This document shows positions 36,234 through 44,751 of a stretch of 64,000 bases of DNA, piece by piece. The DNA lies in assembly GCA_003538625.1 (NCBI GenBank), contig DPRR01000025.1:168411-232410 (forward strand), read 5' to 3'. Under the pieces are notes generated by a model. It made no database searches, was not told the DNA's origin, and saw only the letters and a program-made list of their open reading frames with translations. Source of the stretch: Ignavibacteriales bacterium (lineage in GTDB: Bacteria > Bacteroidota > Ignavibacteria > Ignavibacteriales > Ignavibacteriaceae). How positions within the stretch are numbered: position 1 is the first letter of the stretch; every line of letters starts with the position of its first letter. The translations under genes and the position numbers were made by a program.

Positions 36234-38711
36234 ATGAAGTATTTTATTCTTGTCATTTTGTTTGTGTCATCTTTTAATAATTTGGAATTTGCACAAGATA
36301 CAACCAAACAAGTACAATACAGACGTGGAATAGAATTACAACCAGGTTACCAGAGTTATGAAGAAAAGTATTTTGGAAAAAATCTTTTAGATGAAAAACG
36401 AAGCAAGTTTCCATTACAAAGCACTGGTGTTTGGACAGAACTTAATCCCAAAGTGCCGAGAGTTGATTATATAGGGATACACTTTGTAAATAAAGATACA
36501 GGCTGGGCAGTTGGTGATTTGGGTGCAATTATAAAAACTACGAACGGTGGTGATAATTGGACTATTTCAGAAACAGCCGTGAATAATTTTCTCCTTAAAA
36601 TACATTCTTTTAACGGACAGGTTGTAATTGCAACAGGATATGACGGAACGATTCTCCGCTCAAGTGATGGCGGGGAAACATTTGAACAAATTCCATCAGG
36701 AGTTGGAAGCGGGATAGATTTATGGGGAGTACAGATGCTTAATGATACGCTTGGATGGATATGTGGAATGAATAATACTTTGTTAAAAACAACTGATGCC
36801 GGACTAAGCTGGCAGGCGGTAAATGCAGGTTTAAATGCACACTACTGGTCACTTGATTTCCTTAATGAAAATTATGGAATGATAGCCTGTGGAGGAGGAA
36901 AAGTATTAAAGACAACAGATGGAGGAAACAGTTGGACACAAACACAGGCCGGAGACACCAGAGATTTATACACAATTGATGTAATAGACAGCTTACATAT
37001 TGCAAGCGCAGGCGGATCATTTGGAAAGAATGTTTACAGCAGTGATGGAGGTACAATCTGGACAGAGAATACCAATCTTCCATATTCAGCGGGGGCAAAC
37101 TGGATTTATTTTATGAATAAAGACACAGGTTATGTTACCGGGGATGGTTTGTATTTAAGGAAAACAACCAACAGAGGACAAAGCTGGTTTAGCACTCCAT
37201 ATTTTGAAATAGGCAGATGGCAGTTTGAAATACTAAACAGTAATACAGGTTATGGAGTTGGTGATAATCTTACATTAACAAAATCTGAAGATGGTTTTAA
37301 CACAGGGAGACAGTTAATATTGAATGTAAATTTTGCCGATGTATTTTTTATTAATGAAATAAAAGGATTTGCGATAGGCGGTTCTTTATATAAAACAATA
37401 AACAGTGGAATTAATTGGGAAAAGGTAACTGCTGCACCTGGAGGAAGTGACATACTTTTCACTGATACCTTAGTCGGATTTATAGGAGCAAGCGGCTCAA
37501 TATTTAAAACTATAGATGGAGGAGAAAGTTGGTATGCGACACAAGGCTCAACTGGTGCAGGGAGAATATTTTTTATAAATGAAACAACCGGATGGGCAAT
37601 TCGCAATAATGAAATATATAAAACTACGGACAGAGGTGAGAATTGGTTTGTTCAATTTGCCGCGCTGAATGGCGCAAGTTATTCTGGAATCTATTTTGTT
37701 GATTCTTTATATGGCTGGACCGCAAATGGTAACGCTAGACCTTATAAAACTACTGATGGGGGTAATAGCTGGATTGAACAAACAAACTTAAATATTTGGG
37801 AAAGCAGAGACATTTATTTTAAAAATGATTTAAATGGATACCTTTTAGAGAGCAATAAACTATACGAAACTTTGGATGAAGGGAGTACGTTCAATTTAAT
37901 TCCAGGTATCACAGGATTCAGTATCGCAGCAAAATTTACTCATTATGCTAATAATACCATTTTCATTACGGGGTACAAAGTCTACCGTTCAATTGATGGG
38001 GGCTTAAACTGGATTGATTTTGATGAATTATCAGGAATTAGAATAAATGGATTAAGCTTGCTTGGGATGGGTACCGGTTTTGCTGTTGGTGAACTGGGTA
38101 TAGTTCTGAAATACAATGATGAAATTGTGCCCGTTGAGCTTGTGAATTTTACATCTCTAATTGAAGGTAATAAAGTTTTACTAAATTGGACTACAGCAAC
38201 TGAGACAAATAATCAGGGTTTTCAAATCGAGAGACGAAAAACGCAAGATGTGAAAAGTGAAAATTGGAAGAATATTGGTTTTATAAATGGCAACGGCACA
38301 ACAACTGAATCACAATCATATACATTTGTTGATAAGAACTTGGGATCAGGGAAATATCAATACAGATTAAAACAAATAGATTTTAACGGAACGTTTGAAT
38401 ATTCAAGCTCAATTGATGTTGAAATAGGTAGTCCGTTAAATTTTTCTTTATCACAGAATTTTCCCAATCCATTTAATCCAACAACAATTATCAAATTTGA
38501 TTTACCCTTTGATGGTTTAGTTCAATTGGAAGTATATGATATTCTCGGAAGAAGAGTAGCAACATTGATAAATGAGAATAAAGCAGCAGGTAAGTACGAA
38601 GTAAACTTTTCCGCCACAGGCGTAGCTTCCTCACTTGCAAGCGGAGTTTATATTTATAAAATACAATCAGGCAGTTTTGTTAATTCTAAAAAGATGATAC
38701 TCCTCAAATAA
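36234..38711 (+). CDS. T9SS cargo: Ycf48/BNR-like propeller protein
   Basis: Secreted protein. From ATG 36234 it has 825 residues: signal peptide (MKYFILVILFVSSFNN), about ten Ycf48/BNR-like repeats (GWAVGDLGAIIKTTNGGDNW type, about 60-600), a FN3-like module starting PVELVNF (about 632), and a type A T9SS sorting domain (about 740-825) with QNFPNPFNPTT, VYDILGRRVATL, ASGVYIYKI and KKMILLK. ATG 36234 is favoured by AGGA 5 nt upstream and the signal peptide; ATGs at 36210 and 36222 are in frame. Ligand or partner unknown. The sorting domain DNA is nearly identical over stretches to that at 42300-42419. A short duplication (ATGVASSLAS) sits in the sorting domain. Confidence 0.83.
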   Translation: MKYFILVILFVSSFNNLEFAQDTTKQVQYRRGIELQPGYQSYEEKYFGKNLLDEKRSKFPLQSTGVWTELNPKVPRVDYIGIHFVNKDTGWAVGDLGAIIKTTNGGDNWTISETAVNNFLLKIHSFNGQVVIATGYDGTILRSSDGGETFEQIPSGVGSGIDLWGVQMLNDTLGWICGMNNTLLKTTDAGLSWQAVNAGLNAHYWSLDFLNENYGMIACGGGKVLKTTDGGNSWTQTQAGDTRDLYTIDVIDSLHIASAGGSFGKNVYSSDGGTIWTENTNLPYSAGANWIYFMNKDTGYVTGDGLYLRKTTNRGQSWFSTPYFEIGRWQFEILNSNTGYGVGDNLTLTKSEDGFNTGRQLILNVNFADVFFINEIKGFAIGGSLYKTINSGINWEKVTAAPGGSDILFTDTLVGFIGASGSIFKTIDGGESWYATQGSTGAGRIFFINETTGWAIRNNEIYKTTDRGENWFVQFAALNGASYSGIYFVDSLYGWTANGNARPYKTTDGGNSWIEQTNLNIWESRDIYFKNDLNGYLLESNKLYETLDEGSTFNLIPGITGFSIAAKFTHYANNTIFITGYKVYRSIDGGLNWIDFDELSGIRINGLSLLGMGTGFAVGELGIVLKYNDEIVPVELVNFTSLIEGNKVLLNWTTATETNNQGFQIERRKTQDVKSENWKNIGFINGNGTTTESQSYTFVDKNLGSGKYQYRLKQIDFNGTFEYSSSIDVEIGSPLNFSLSQNFPNPFNPTTIIKFDLPFDGLVQLEVYDILGRRVATLINENKAAGKYEVNFSATGVASSLASGVYIYKIQSGSFVNSKKMILLK

Positions 38712-38715
38712 TTTT

Positions 38716-38736
38716 AGGGGAGGCAACTCCCCTTTT
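38716..38736 (+). terminator. Rho-independent terminator after the propeller cargo gene
   Basis: AGGGGAG (38716-38722), GCAA tetraloop, CTCCCCT (38727-38733), then TTT. Confidence 0.85.
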
Positions 38737-39039
38737 AATTGAATAAAACATCAAAGCACTTATTATCCACGATCAATAGATTTTATTCACACAATCTCCA
38801 ATTAACATTTTACGCGCCTTACATGGGTTCTAAATATTTCTATGCTACATCACCAATAAAAATACTTGCAATTAAAGAATATATTTTTGAAAATATATTT
38901 TGTATTTGCTTTACAACAGGCGAGTAATTTTAGTTTGTATAACATTACATTTTTACTTTGTTACTTGTAAATGTTTTATTATTTGTTTCTTTTTGTTAGG
39001 AGTGATTATTGCTGTTTAATTTATGACAGGAGAAAAAAG
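38737..39039. other. 303-bp intergenic region
   Basis: AT-rich, no clear structure. A 62-codon TTG-started frame (38739-38927) lacks a ribosome binding site and recognisable sequence, so I do not call it. The promoter of the following lipoprotein gene presumably lies here. Confidence 0.5.
39028..39032 (+). promoter_or_regulatory. Ribosome binding site choosing ATG 39040
   Basis: AGGAG 7 nt upstream of ATG 39040. It supports the lipoprotein start over an ATG 69 nt further upstream (38971), which would place 23 extra residues before the signal peptide. Confidence 0.75.
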
Positions 39040-40389
39040 ATGCACAAACTTAAAATATTTTTAATAATAACATTGCTTGTCTTTATACAGGTTAGCTGTA
39101 ACACCACAGACCCAAAAGTTGAACCTGAACTGTTACTTAAACTTGAAGATGTATCCTGCACTGAAGCCTGGCTGCAACTAAGTACAAATAACATACAACT
39201 ACCTGCTACAATAAACCTGTTAAAAAATAATTCCGTAGCTCAGACATTAAATCTGAGCACAACAGACTCTTTGCTCTACATCGATTCACTTCTGCCAAAC
39301 CAAAACTATTCTTTTCAAGTATCCAGCATCCTGCATCAAGTATCCAGTAACGAACTAGCAGCCACGACACTTGACACCACCAGCCATAACTTTACCTGGC
39401 AAACTTTCGAATTTGGTATACAAACTAATGTTAGCAGATTATTTGATGTGGCAATAATAAACGAAAATAATATTTGGGCTGTTGGCGAGATTTATATGAA
39501 TGATAGTCTTGGCAACCCTGATCCAACGAGATATAATGCTATTAGATGGAATGGTACAAATTGGACCGTAATAAGAATACCATACAACTATCAGGGCGCA
39601 GATTTTTATAACCCCATTCAATCAGTTTTTGCCTTCGGACTAAATGATATCTGGTTTTGTGGAAATGGAATAATCCATTGGGATGGAAATAACTTTAACC
39701 CTATGCCAATACCAACAAATGTCTGGGGTCCATATCAGATGAATAAAATCTGGGGTAACAGTAGTAATAATTTATATATTGTTGGTAACGCTGGCAATAT
39801 CGCTAGATACAACGGCAGCAACTGGACAAAGATTGAGAGTGGAACGAGTTTATTTTTGATTGACATTGCAGTAAACAGTAGCAATCAATTATTTACTTGC
39901 GGAATAAATATGTCAACTATAGATGGCATTATTGTTAAGACTGAAAATGGTACTAATTTTAGCACGTTTGTTGAATCAGATAACATCCCGCCAGCTCAAT
40001 TGTTCAAGCCAAAATTATATGGCACAATTTCATCCGTCTGTTTTGACAGATCAAATATCTTATACGCTGCAGGAAACCTAGTGTATCAGTACAAGTTAGG
40101 AAGATGGGATTATCTGAGATCTTTACCAGAGAATTATATAGGAGGAAACCCTGGTACGTTTTACCGTGGCTATGTTTATAAAATAAGAGCAACTGCTTCA
40201 AATGATATTTGGATTGCTGGAGATAGAAATACACTAAGACACTTTAATGGATCAACCTGGCAACAAATTGGATTACCTTATGATCCCCAGATTGATTTAG
40301 TATGGAGAGGAATGGAGAATGAAAATAATACTACAGTTATTGTAGGAAGCCACAACAGTAATGCAATAATAATGATGATAAAAAAATAA
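39040..40389 (+). CDS. Lipoprotein with beta-propeller repeats
   Basis: 449 residues. Signal peptide with lipobox ending VSC at about residue 20, a FN3-like domain (about 30-110), then at least four propeller-like repeats with NDIWFCGNGIIHWDG, NNLYIVGNAGNIARYNG and NDIWIAGDRNTLRHFNG (about 130-449). Automatic annotation often calls this family 'glucosyl transferase'; nothing here supports that. Outer membrane location is inferred. The FN3 part contains an in-frame 21-bp direct duplication (39315-39347). No sorting domain; membrane attachment is by lipid. Possibly related in function to the neighbouring T9SS cargo. Confidence 0.75.
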   Translation: MHKLKIFLIITLLVFIQVSCNTTDPKVEPELLLKLEDVSCTEAWLQLSTNNIQLPATINLLKNNSVAQTLNLSTTDSLLYIDSLLPNQNYSFQVSSILHQVSSNELAATTLDTTSHNFTWQTFEFGIQTNVSRLFDVAIINENNIWAVGEIYMNDSLGNPDPTRYNAIRWNGTNWTVIRIPYNYQGADFYNPIQSVFAFGLNDIWFCGNGIIHWDGNNFNPMPIPTNVWGPYQMNKIWGNSSNNLYIVGNAGNIARYNGSNWTKIESGTSLFLIDIAVNSSNQLFTCGINMSTIDGIIVKTENGTNFSTFVESDNIPPAQLFKPKLYGTISSVCFDRSNILYAAGNLVYQYKLGRWDYLRSLPENYIGGNPGTFYRGYVYKIRATASNDIWIAGDRNTLRHFNGSTWQQIGLPYDPQIDLVWRGMENENNTTVIVGSHNSNAIIMMIKK

Positions 40390-40399
40390 AATAAAAAAT

Positions 40400-40422
40400 C
40401 CCCGATGCTGGCGGCATCGGGG
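40400..40422. terminator. Hairpin after the lipoprotein gene
   Basis: CCCCGATGC (40400-40408), 5-nt loop, GCATCGGGG (40414-40422). No T tract on plus; an A tract before it gives U residues on the minus transcript. Probably a 3' end hairpin. Confidence 0.6.
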
Positions 40423-40539
40423 TTAGGTTACAAACAAATAATTCTCCGGTCAGAGAATAAAGACAATTGTGCCTTTATTTTTGCTTGCATTCAAATATAT
40501 AAACATCCGCCACAAAAAATACACTAAAGCGGAGGCTTT

Positions 40540-42174
40540 ATGAAAACCCTAATTCATCTTTTTCTAACCTTCTTGTTCTTACTTCCAATTGTTAATGCAC
40601 AGGAGCAACATACTTATTCATCCAAGGAAGTAGTTTACTATAACTACATTAAAAAGACGTATAGTAACGATGTAGCATATCGTTGGGGTGAGTTTGATGG
40701 ACATAGGTGTGGAAATAATAGTGATGGCAGTTATAATTATAATATTAGAAATTTCGATTTCTGGGAATGGAATTATTCTAATATCCCGATTCAGGCGTCA
40801 GTTTCAAGTGTTACCCTAAGATTTAGAGTATACAAAAATCTTAACCATAATTTTAGTTTCAAACTGTATAATATACCCTATTCTAGATCTAACAGTGACA
40901 TAAATTTTTACAATGAATGTATTAATGAACGAACAATATTCAGCTCACCTGTCTATTCACCAGACGGAAATAATATAATTTATTATAACCAAACCTTTAC
41001 AGCACTAAGCCCTATTGGACAAGGGTGGGAAATTTGGAACGCAGTTAATAATGCTGTACAATCTGGTGTATATTTTTTCACTGTTGGAATTCAAGAAAAT
41101 GATCCATCTATATATCCTCATTGGTGGATTGCTGGATATGATGGGGGGTATTCCTCAAATCCGGCTATTGACCTAATTATAAATTTCACAACACCGAATA
41201 ATTATTATACCTTCAAGAATAAAATTCAGTCAAATGAAACCTATGGCTCACTTATACTAAATGATGATATTGAAGATACAATTCGCTCAGGCAGCGCACC
41301 TGTATTCTTATCTTGGGGCACGCCAAATAAAATTCGTACTGCTGAATTGCCATTTCTTACAAACTGGAACGGAACTGGTACAACACAAAAACATAATTAT
41401 TGGGACCTGCAAAGTGATACTGCATTTGTATTACGTTATGATTTTGACGCATTTTCAGGTTCTCCCTCCTTACTTAAAGCAACCTTTCTGCCAACATCCA
41501 ATGCAATTGTTAAAAATTATTTTTTAGAATCTTCAGTTTTAAATCCCACCACAGATAGTGTTTACTTAAAAGATCCCTGGTATTATTATAAAGACAATAA
41601 CAATAATTGGTTCCAGACAGATCAATATAATCAATATTCATCGCCACTTGAAATTCAAAATAATTTGTCAACTTCTTATGGAGGCGTCTTCTTAAGTCAA
41701 AGTGGCCCGCCATTATGGACGCCACCCTACTACTCCATAAAAGTAGATGCAATGCAAGATGTACCTTTATTTAACACAGGTGTACCAACAGGTAGTGGTC
41801 GAAATCATAAATTCTATTTTCAGAATTGGGGCAGAAATTTCATTAATGGACAGCCAAGTGCTGAATTTCAAGACTCAATGGCTTTATTAACGCCAGTAAT
41901 ATTTAAAAATGAGAATGCTGTTGTTAGTGCAAAGTTAAAAGGCACACAACTGTCAAGTCAAACAAATGCATATAATTATAACAATCAGCGCAAGTATGTA
42001 AAAACTGATGATGGTTATTTACATTTGGTATATGAGTCTATGGGTTCTGTGTGGTACGAAACAAGTTCAGATAACGGAGTAAGCTGGAAAATTCAAAACA
42101 ATGGAAATCCTATTGCCCTGGTTGGCAAACAGCCATCATTGGATTTTAATAAGACATTTGATCAATGGAATTAA
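40540..42174 (+). pseudogene. Truncated T9SS-type secreted protein (main part)
   Basis: 544 residues from ATG 40540 (GCGGAGG 5 nt upstream). Signal peptide (about 1-20), a beta-rich module (about 25-230) resembling DNRLRE/CBM-like domains, a second unknown part, and one BNR-like repeat (YETSSDNGVSWKIQNNGNPIAL) near 505-530. The frame ends at TAA 42172 a few codons after this repeat. A sorting domain follows in a different frame (42165-42419). Intact relatives would be expected to run on through more repeats into NPFNP, so a deletion plus frameshift is likely. The protein could still be exported but not sorted. Confidence 0.6.
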
Positions 42175-42419
42175 GAATTATGTCAAATCGTTATAGTCTG
42201 GCAGAAAAAATCCGGTATCAGATTCCACAGGATGGAATTGTAACACTTAAGATATATAATATACTTGGAAGTGAAGTTGCAACTTTGGTTAATGAAGAAA
42301 AAGCTGCAGGTAAGTACGAAGTAAACTTTAATGCAAGTTCATTAGCAAGCGGAGTTTATATTTACAAAATACAGGCTGGAAGTTTTGTTAATTCTAAAAA
42401 GATGATCCTGATCAAGTAA
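42165..42419 (+). pseudogene. Out-of-frame remnant of a T9SS sorting domain
   Basis: 84 codons in frame 3, overlapping the end of the preceding ORF. From IRYQIPQDGIVTLKIYN onward it is a normal type A sorting domain (ILGSEVATLVNEEKAAGKYEV, ASGVYIYKI, KKMILIK). The N-terminal QNYPNPFNPST motif expected before IRYQIP is missing and replaced by NRYSLAEK, which suggests a deletion between two short similar sites. Translation on its own is unlikely to be useful: no signal peptide. Confidence 0.7.
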
Positions 42420-42433
42420 GTATTAAATTTTTT

Positions 42434-42469
42434 AAGATGACATCTTAATCTAGATGTCATCTTATTTTT
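42434..42469 (+). terminator. Strong hairpin terminator, convergent gene pair
   Basis: AAGATGACATCT (42434-42445) pairs perfectly with AGATGTCATCTT (42452-42463); ATTTTT follows. The right arm overlaps the last codons of the minus-strand methyltransferase. Confidence 0.85.
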
Positions 42470-43398
42470 AACAGCATATAAAAAGTAGGAGTAAAGTATC
42501 TATTAATAAATCCAATTTTATCATTTGCGATTTTTATTAATAGACTATCGAGTTTTAGGGATTTACAAAAAGTGATAAGCTTAAGATGAAAATTACTCCA
42601 TACAATTCCTTTATTGCCGTTGAATAGTTCTTTAACAGAATATTTTGTGTGAAGTGAAATCTTGAAATCAGTTTTAAAAAGATTTAGTAATTCATTTAAG
42701 GAAAAAAGCTGAGCAATATCTTTACGATTATAATCAGTTTTGCGAAAATGTTTTAGAAAATATTTTTTAATCGTTTGACGTTTGAGTATTGAAACTAAGG
42801 GTAAACCAAAATGGGGATCGCTAATTAAATTGAAAACGGATAGTTTGTTTGGTGTGCTTAAGTAAATCACTCCATTTGTTTTTAAAACTCTTTTAACTTC
42901 TGTATAAAAATCATTCAGATCTGAAAGATGCTCAATCACATCCTGGATAATTATTAAATCAAATGAGTTATTTGTAAATGGGAGTTGCAATGCGCTACCA
43001 TTAATTAAATTTTTGTCTGTCATTTCGAGCGAGTCTTCGAGAGAGAAATCCACTTCGATAAGAGATTTAGATTTCTCCCTTTGGTCGAAATGACAAATGC
43101 TAGATTCTGATTGCTTGTTTGCATACTCCTTCGGAATGACAGAACTGAATTGTCTTTGCAATCTTGTGAGACTTATATCGAAGCTGACAACAAAATTATT
43201 TTCAGAAAAGACAATTGAAGTTCCACCTTCACCGGAGCCTAAATCTAGTACAGTTAGATTTTTAGCCGGGTATTGCTGAGTAATAATTGACCGGACAAAT
43301 TTTCCGCGTTCAATTGATATCTCTCTTGCTCTTTCCCATCTTATAAAATTTGGATGAGATTTATTAAGCCAGACAGGAGAGTTGTCTTTTACTTCCAA
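42457..43398 (-). CDS. Class I SAM methyltransferase with an in-frame REP-derived insert
   Basis: 313 residues, Methyltransf_11-like. Motif I LDLGSGEGGTS (about 49-59), post-I VVSFDISLTRLQRQ, motif II/III SALQLPFTNNSFDLIIIQDVIEHL, then KRVLKTNGVIYLSTPN. Between post-I and motif II, where relatives have a short loop, there is an extra stretch at about 85-128 with SSVIPKEYANKQ and CHFDQREKSKS. It is the translation of palindromic REP-like DNA (43018-43141). The frame stays open, so the protein may still fold with a surface loop. TTG start, overlapping the glycosyltransferase end by 10 nt; no ATG is nearby. Paired with that gene, it may modify a glycolipid or polysaccharide. Confidence 0.8.
   Translation of the reverse strand: MEVKDNSPVWLNKSHPNFIRWERAREISIERGKFVRSIITQQYPAKNLTVLDLGSGEGGTSIVFSENNFVVSFDISLTRLQRQFSSVIPKEYANKQSESSICHFDQREKSKSLIEVDFSLEDSLEMTDKNLINGSALQLPFTNNSFDLIIIQDVIEHLSDLNDFYTEVKRVLKTNGVIYLSTPNKLSVFNLISDPHFGLPLVSILKRQTIKKYFLKHFRKTDYNRKDIAQLFSLNELLNLFKTDFKISLHTKYSVKELFNGNKGIVWSNFHLKLITFCKSLKLDSLLIKIANDKIGFINRYFTPTFYMLLKIR
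43018..43141. repeat. REP-like palindromes inserted inside the methyltransferase gene
   Basis: TGTCATTTCGA (43018-43028) is the exact complement of TCGAAATGACA (43085-43095); inside, GAGAAATC pairs with GATTTCTC. A second unit fragment, ACTCCTTCGGAATGACAG, ends at 43141. These are the kinds of palindrome otherwise found between genes in this lineage. Confidence 0.8.
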
Positions 43399-44474
43399 AC
43401 TGATTTTCCGGAAAGAGAATTGAAAAAATTAATTATTAGAAATACCTCAAATAATATTTGCAGATATATTACTTCATAAAATTTAAATGAATGCCCAAGT
43501 TTTTTTTGATGCCTTAGTACAATAAACAGATCATAAATAAGTTTTATAATAAAAGGTAAAATTAAAACGGGGGAGATAAACAACAGAACAACAGAAAAAA
43601 GGGAAATCAAATTTATTAAATGCCAAAAACCTAAAAACATTTTTTGTTTTAATAAGTAATGAAAAGAGGTTTGCAGGTGTCTATGTTTCTGTAGAAAGTA
43701 TTCACCAAAATTTTTTGGAGCTGCGGAGTAAACAAAAGCATCATCTTCAATAAAAGTTCCGATAAGCATTCTGTGATTTACAGCTTCCCGAAGTAAGAGA
43801 TCATCATCACCGGAAATGGTATCAGTAGTTTTTGTATATCCGCCAAGCCTTTCAAAAGATGATTTACGAAATGCAAAACTTCTGGCTGCTGCTGAATATG
43901 GTATGTTCATTCCCACTGCTGAAATAGTTAAATATGTATTTCTAAAATTTTCAAACGCAGATAGTTTCTCTACCAATGCAGTTCCGGAATTAATAGGAGC
44001 AACGCCAAAAACAAAATCGTAACCATAATCTAAAGCACCTGCAACGGAATTAAGCCAATTTACTTCTGGATGGCAGTCAGCATCCGTAATTACAATAAAA
44101 TTATATCTGGAATTTTTAATGCCGATGTTAAGAGCACCTTTTTTACCTTCTAATTCTTTACTATTGGCTTTGATGAAAGTAAAATTATTTTTACCTGTAA
44201 TATTGGATTGAATTAATTGAGCGGTTTTATCATTTGAGTTATCGTCAACTATTATTACCTCAAAATTCTCTTTCGGATAATTTAAGTTTTCAATTGATTC
44301 AATAAGAGAAGGGATATTAGCTTCTTCATTTTTTGCAGCAATTATAAGCGACAATTTTGGCGTAGTTGCCGGGAAAGTATTTTTGTTAAGTTGAAAAACA
44401 AAAGCTTTATATACATTAACTGCAATTAAAAGAAATAATGTTAAAACGATATATGAGACTGTAAATATTTCCAA
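43389..44474 (-). CDS. Family 2 glycosyltransferase, membrane-bound
   Basis: 361 residues. An N-terminal membrane segment (about 4-24) precedes a GT-A catalytic domain (about 40-270) with IIAAKNEEANIPSLIESI, IIVDDNSNDKT, a DAD nucleotide-metal motif in VITDADCHPEVNW, and SGDDDLLLREA with the general base; QKHRHLQTSFHYLL follows as the QxxRW-like element. Two or three membrane segments end the protein. It resembles ceramide-glucosyltransferase/IcaA-like processive enzymes. TTG start at 44474; the frame is closed 4 codons upstream. Donor and acceptor unknown. Confidence 0.83.
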   Translation of the reverse strand: MEIFTVSYIVLTLFLLIAVNVYKAFVFQLNKNTFPATTPKLSLIIAAKNEEANIPSLIESIENLNYPKENFEVIIVDDNSNDKTAQLIQSNITGKNNFTFIKANSKELEGKKGALNIGIKNSRYNFIVITDADCHPEVNWLNSVAGALDYGYDFVFGVAPINSGTALVEKLSAFENFRNTYLTISAVGMNIPYSAAARSFAFRKSSFERLGGYTKTTDTISGDDDLLLREAVNHRMLIGTFIEDDAFVYSAAPKNFGEYFLQKHRHLQTSFHYLLKQKMFLGFWHLINLISLFSVVLLFISPVLILPFIIKLIYDLFIVLRHQKKLGHSFKFYEVIYLQILFEVFLIINFFNSLSGKSVWK

Positions 44475-44751
44475 GTACTTACTTTATTTAATTTTGATTA
44501 TTAAAATTATTTTTAGCTGGCTATAGTAAATTAAATTATTTTCTTATAAGTTAAGCGCAAATAATTGCTAATCTTTTTACGATTTGAAATTTATTGAAAA
44601 TTCTACGTGTGATCGCAATTCAATTGCCACACTTTATTTATTAATTCACTAATCAGAATTACCATTTGATGATTTTTACAGACTCTTATTACTCCCGAAA
44701 TTTACTTTCCTTACTAACTAATTATAATCATTCAACCAAAACGGAGTCACT

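Noticed and set aside
38739..38927. 62-codon plus ORF after the propeller cargo gene
   Set aside because: TTG start, no ribosome binding site, and it begins just after a terminator; no recognisable sequence.
38971..39039. N-terminal extension of the lipoprotein
   Set aside because: ATG 39040 has a strong AGGAG and gives a standard lipobox signal peptide.
39040..40389. Glucosyl transferase annotation for the propeller lipoprotein
   Set aside because: No glycosyltransferase motif; the repeats are propeller-like.
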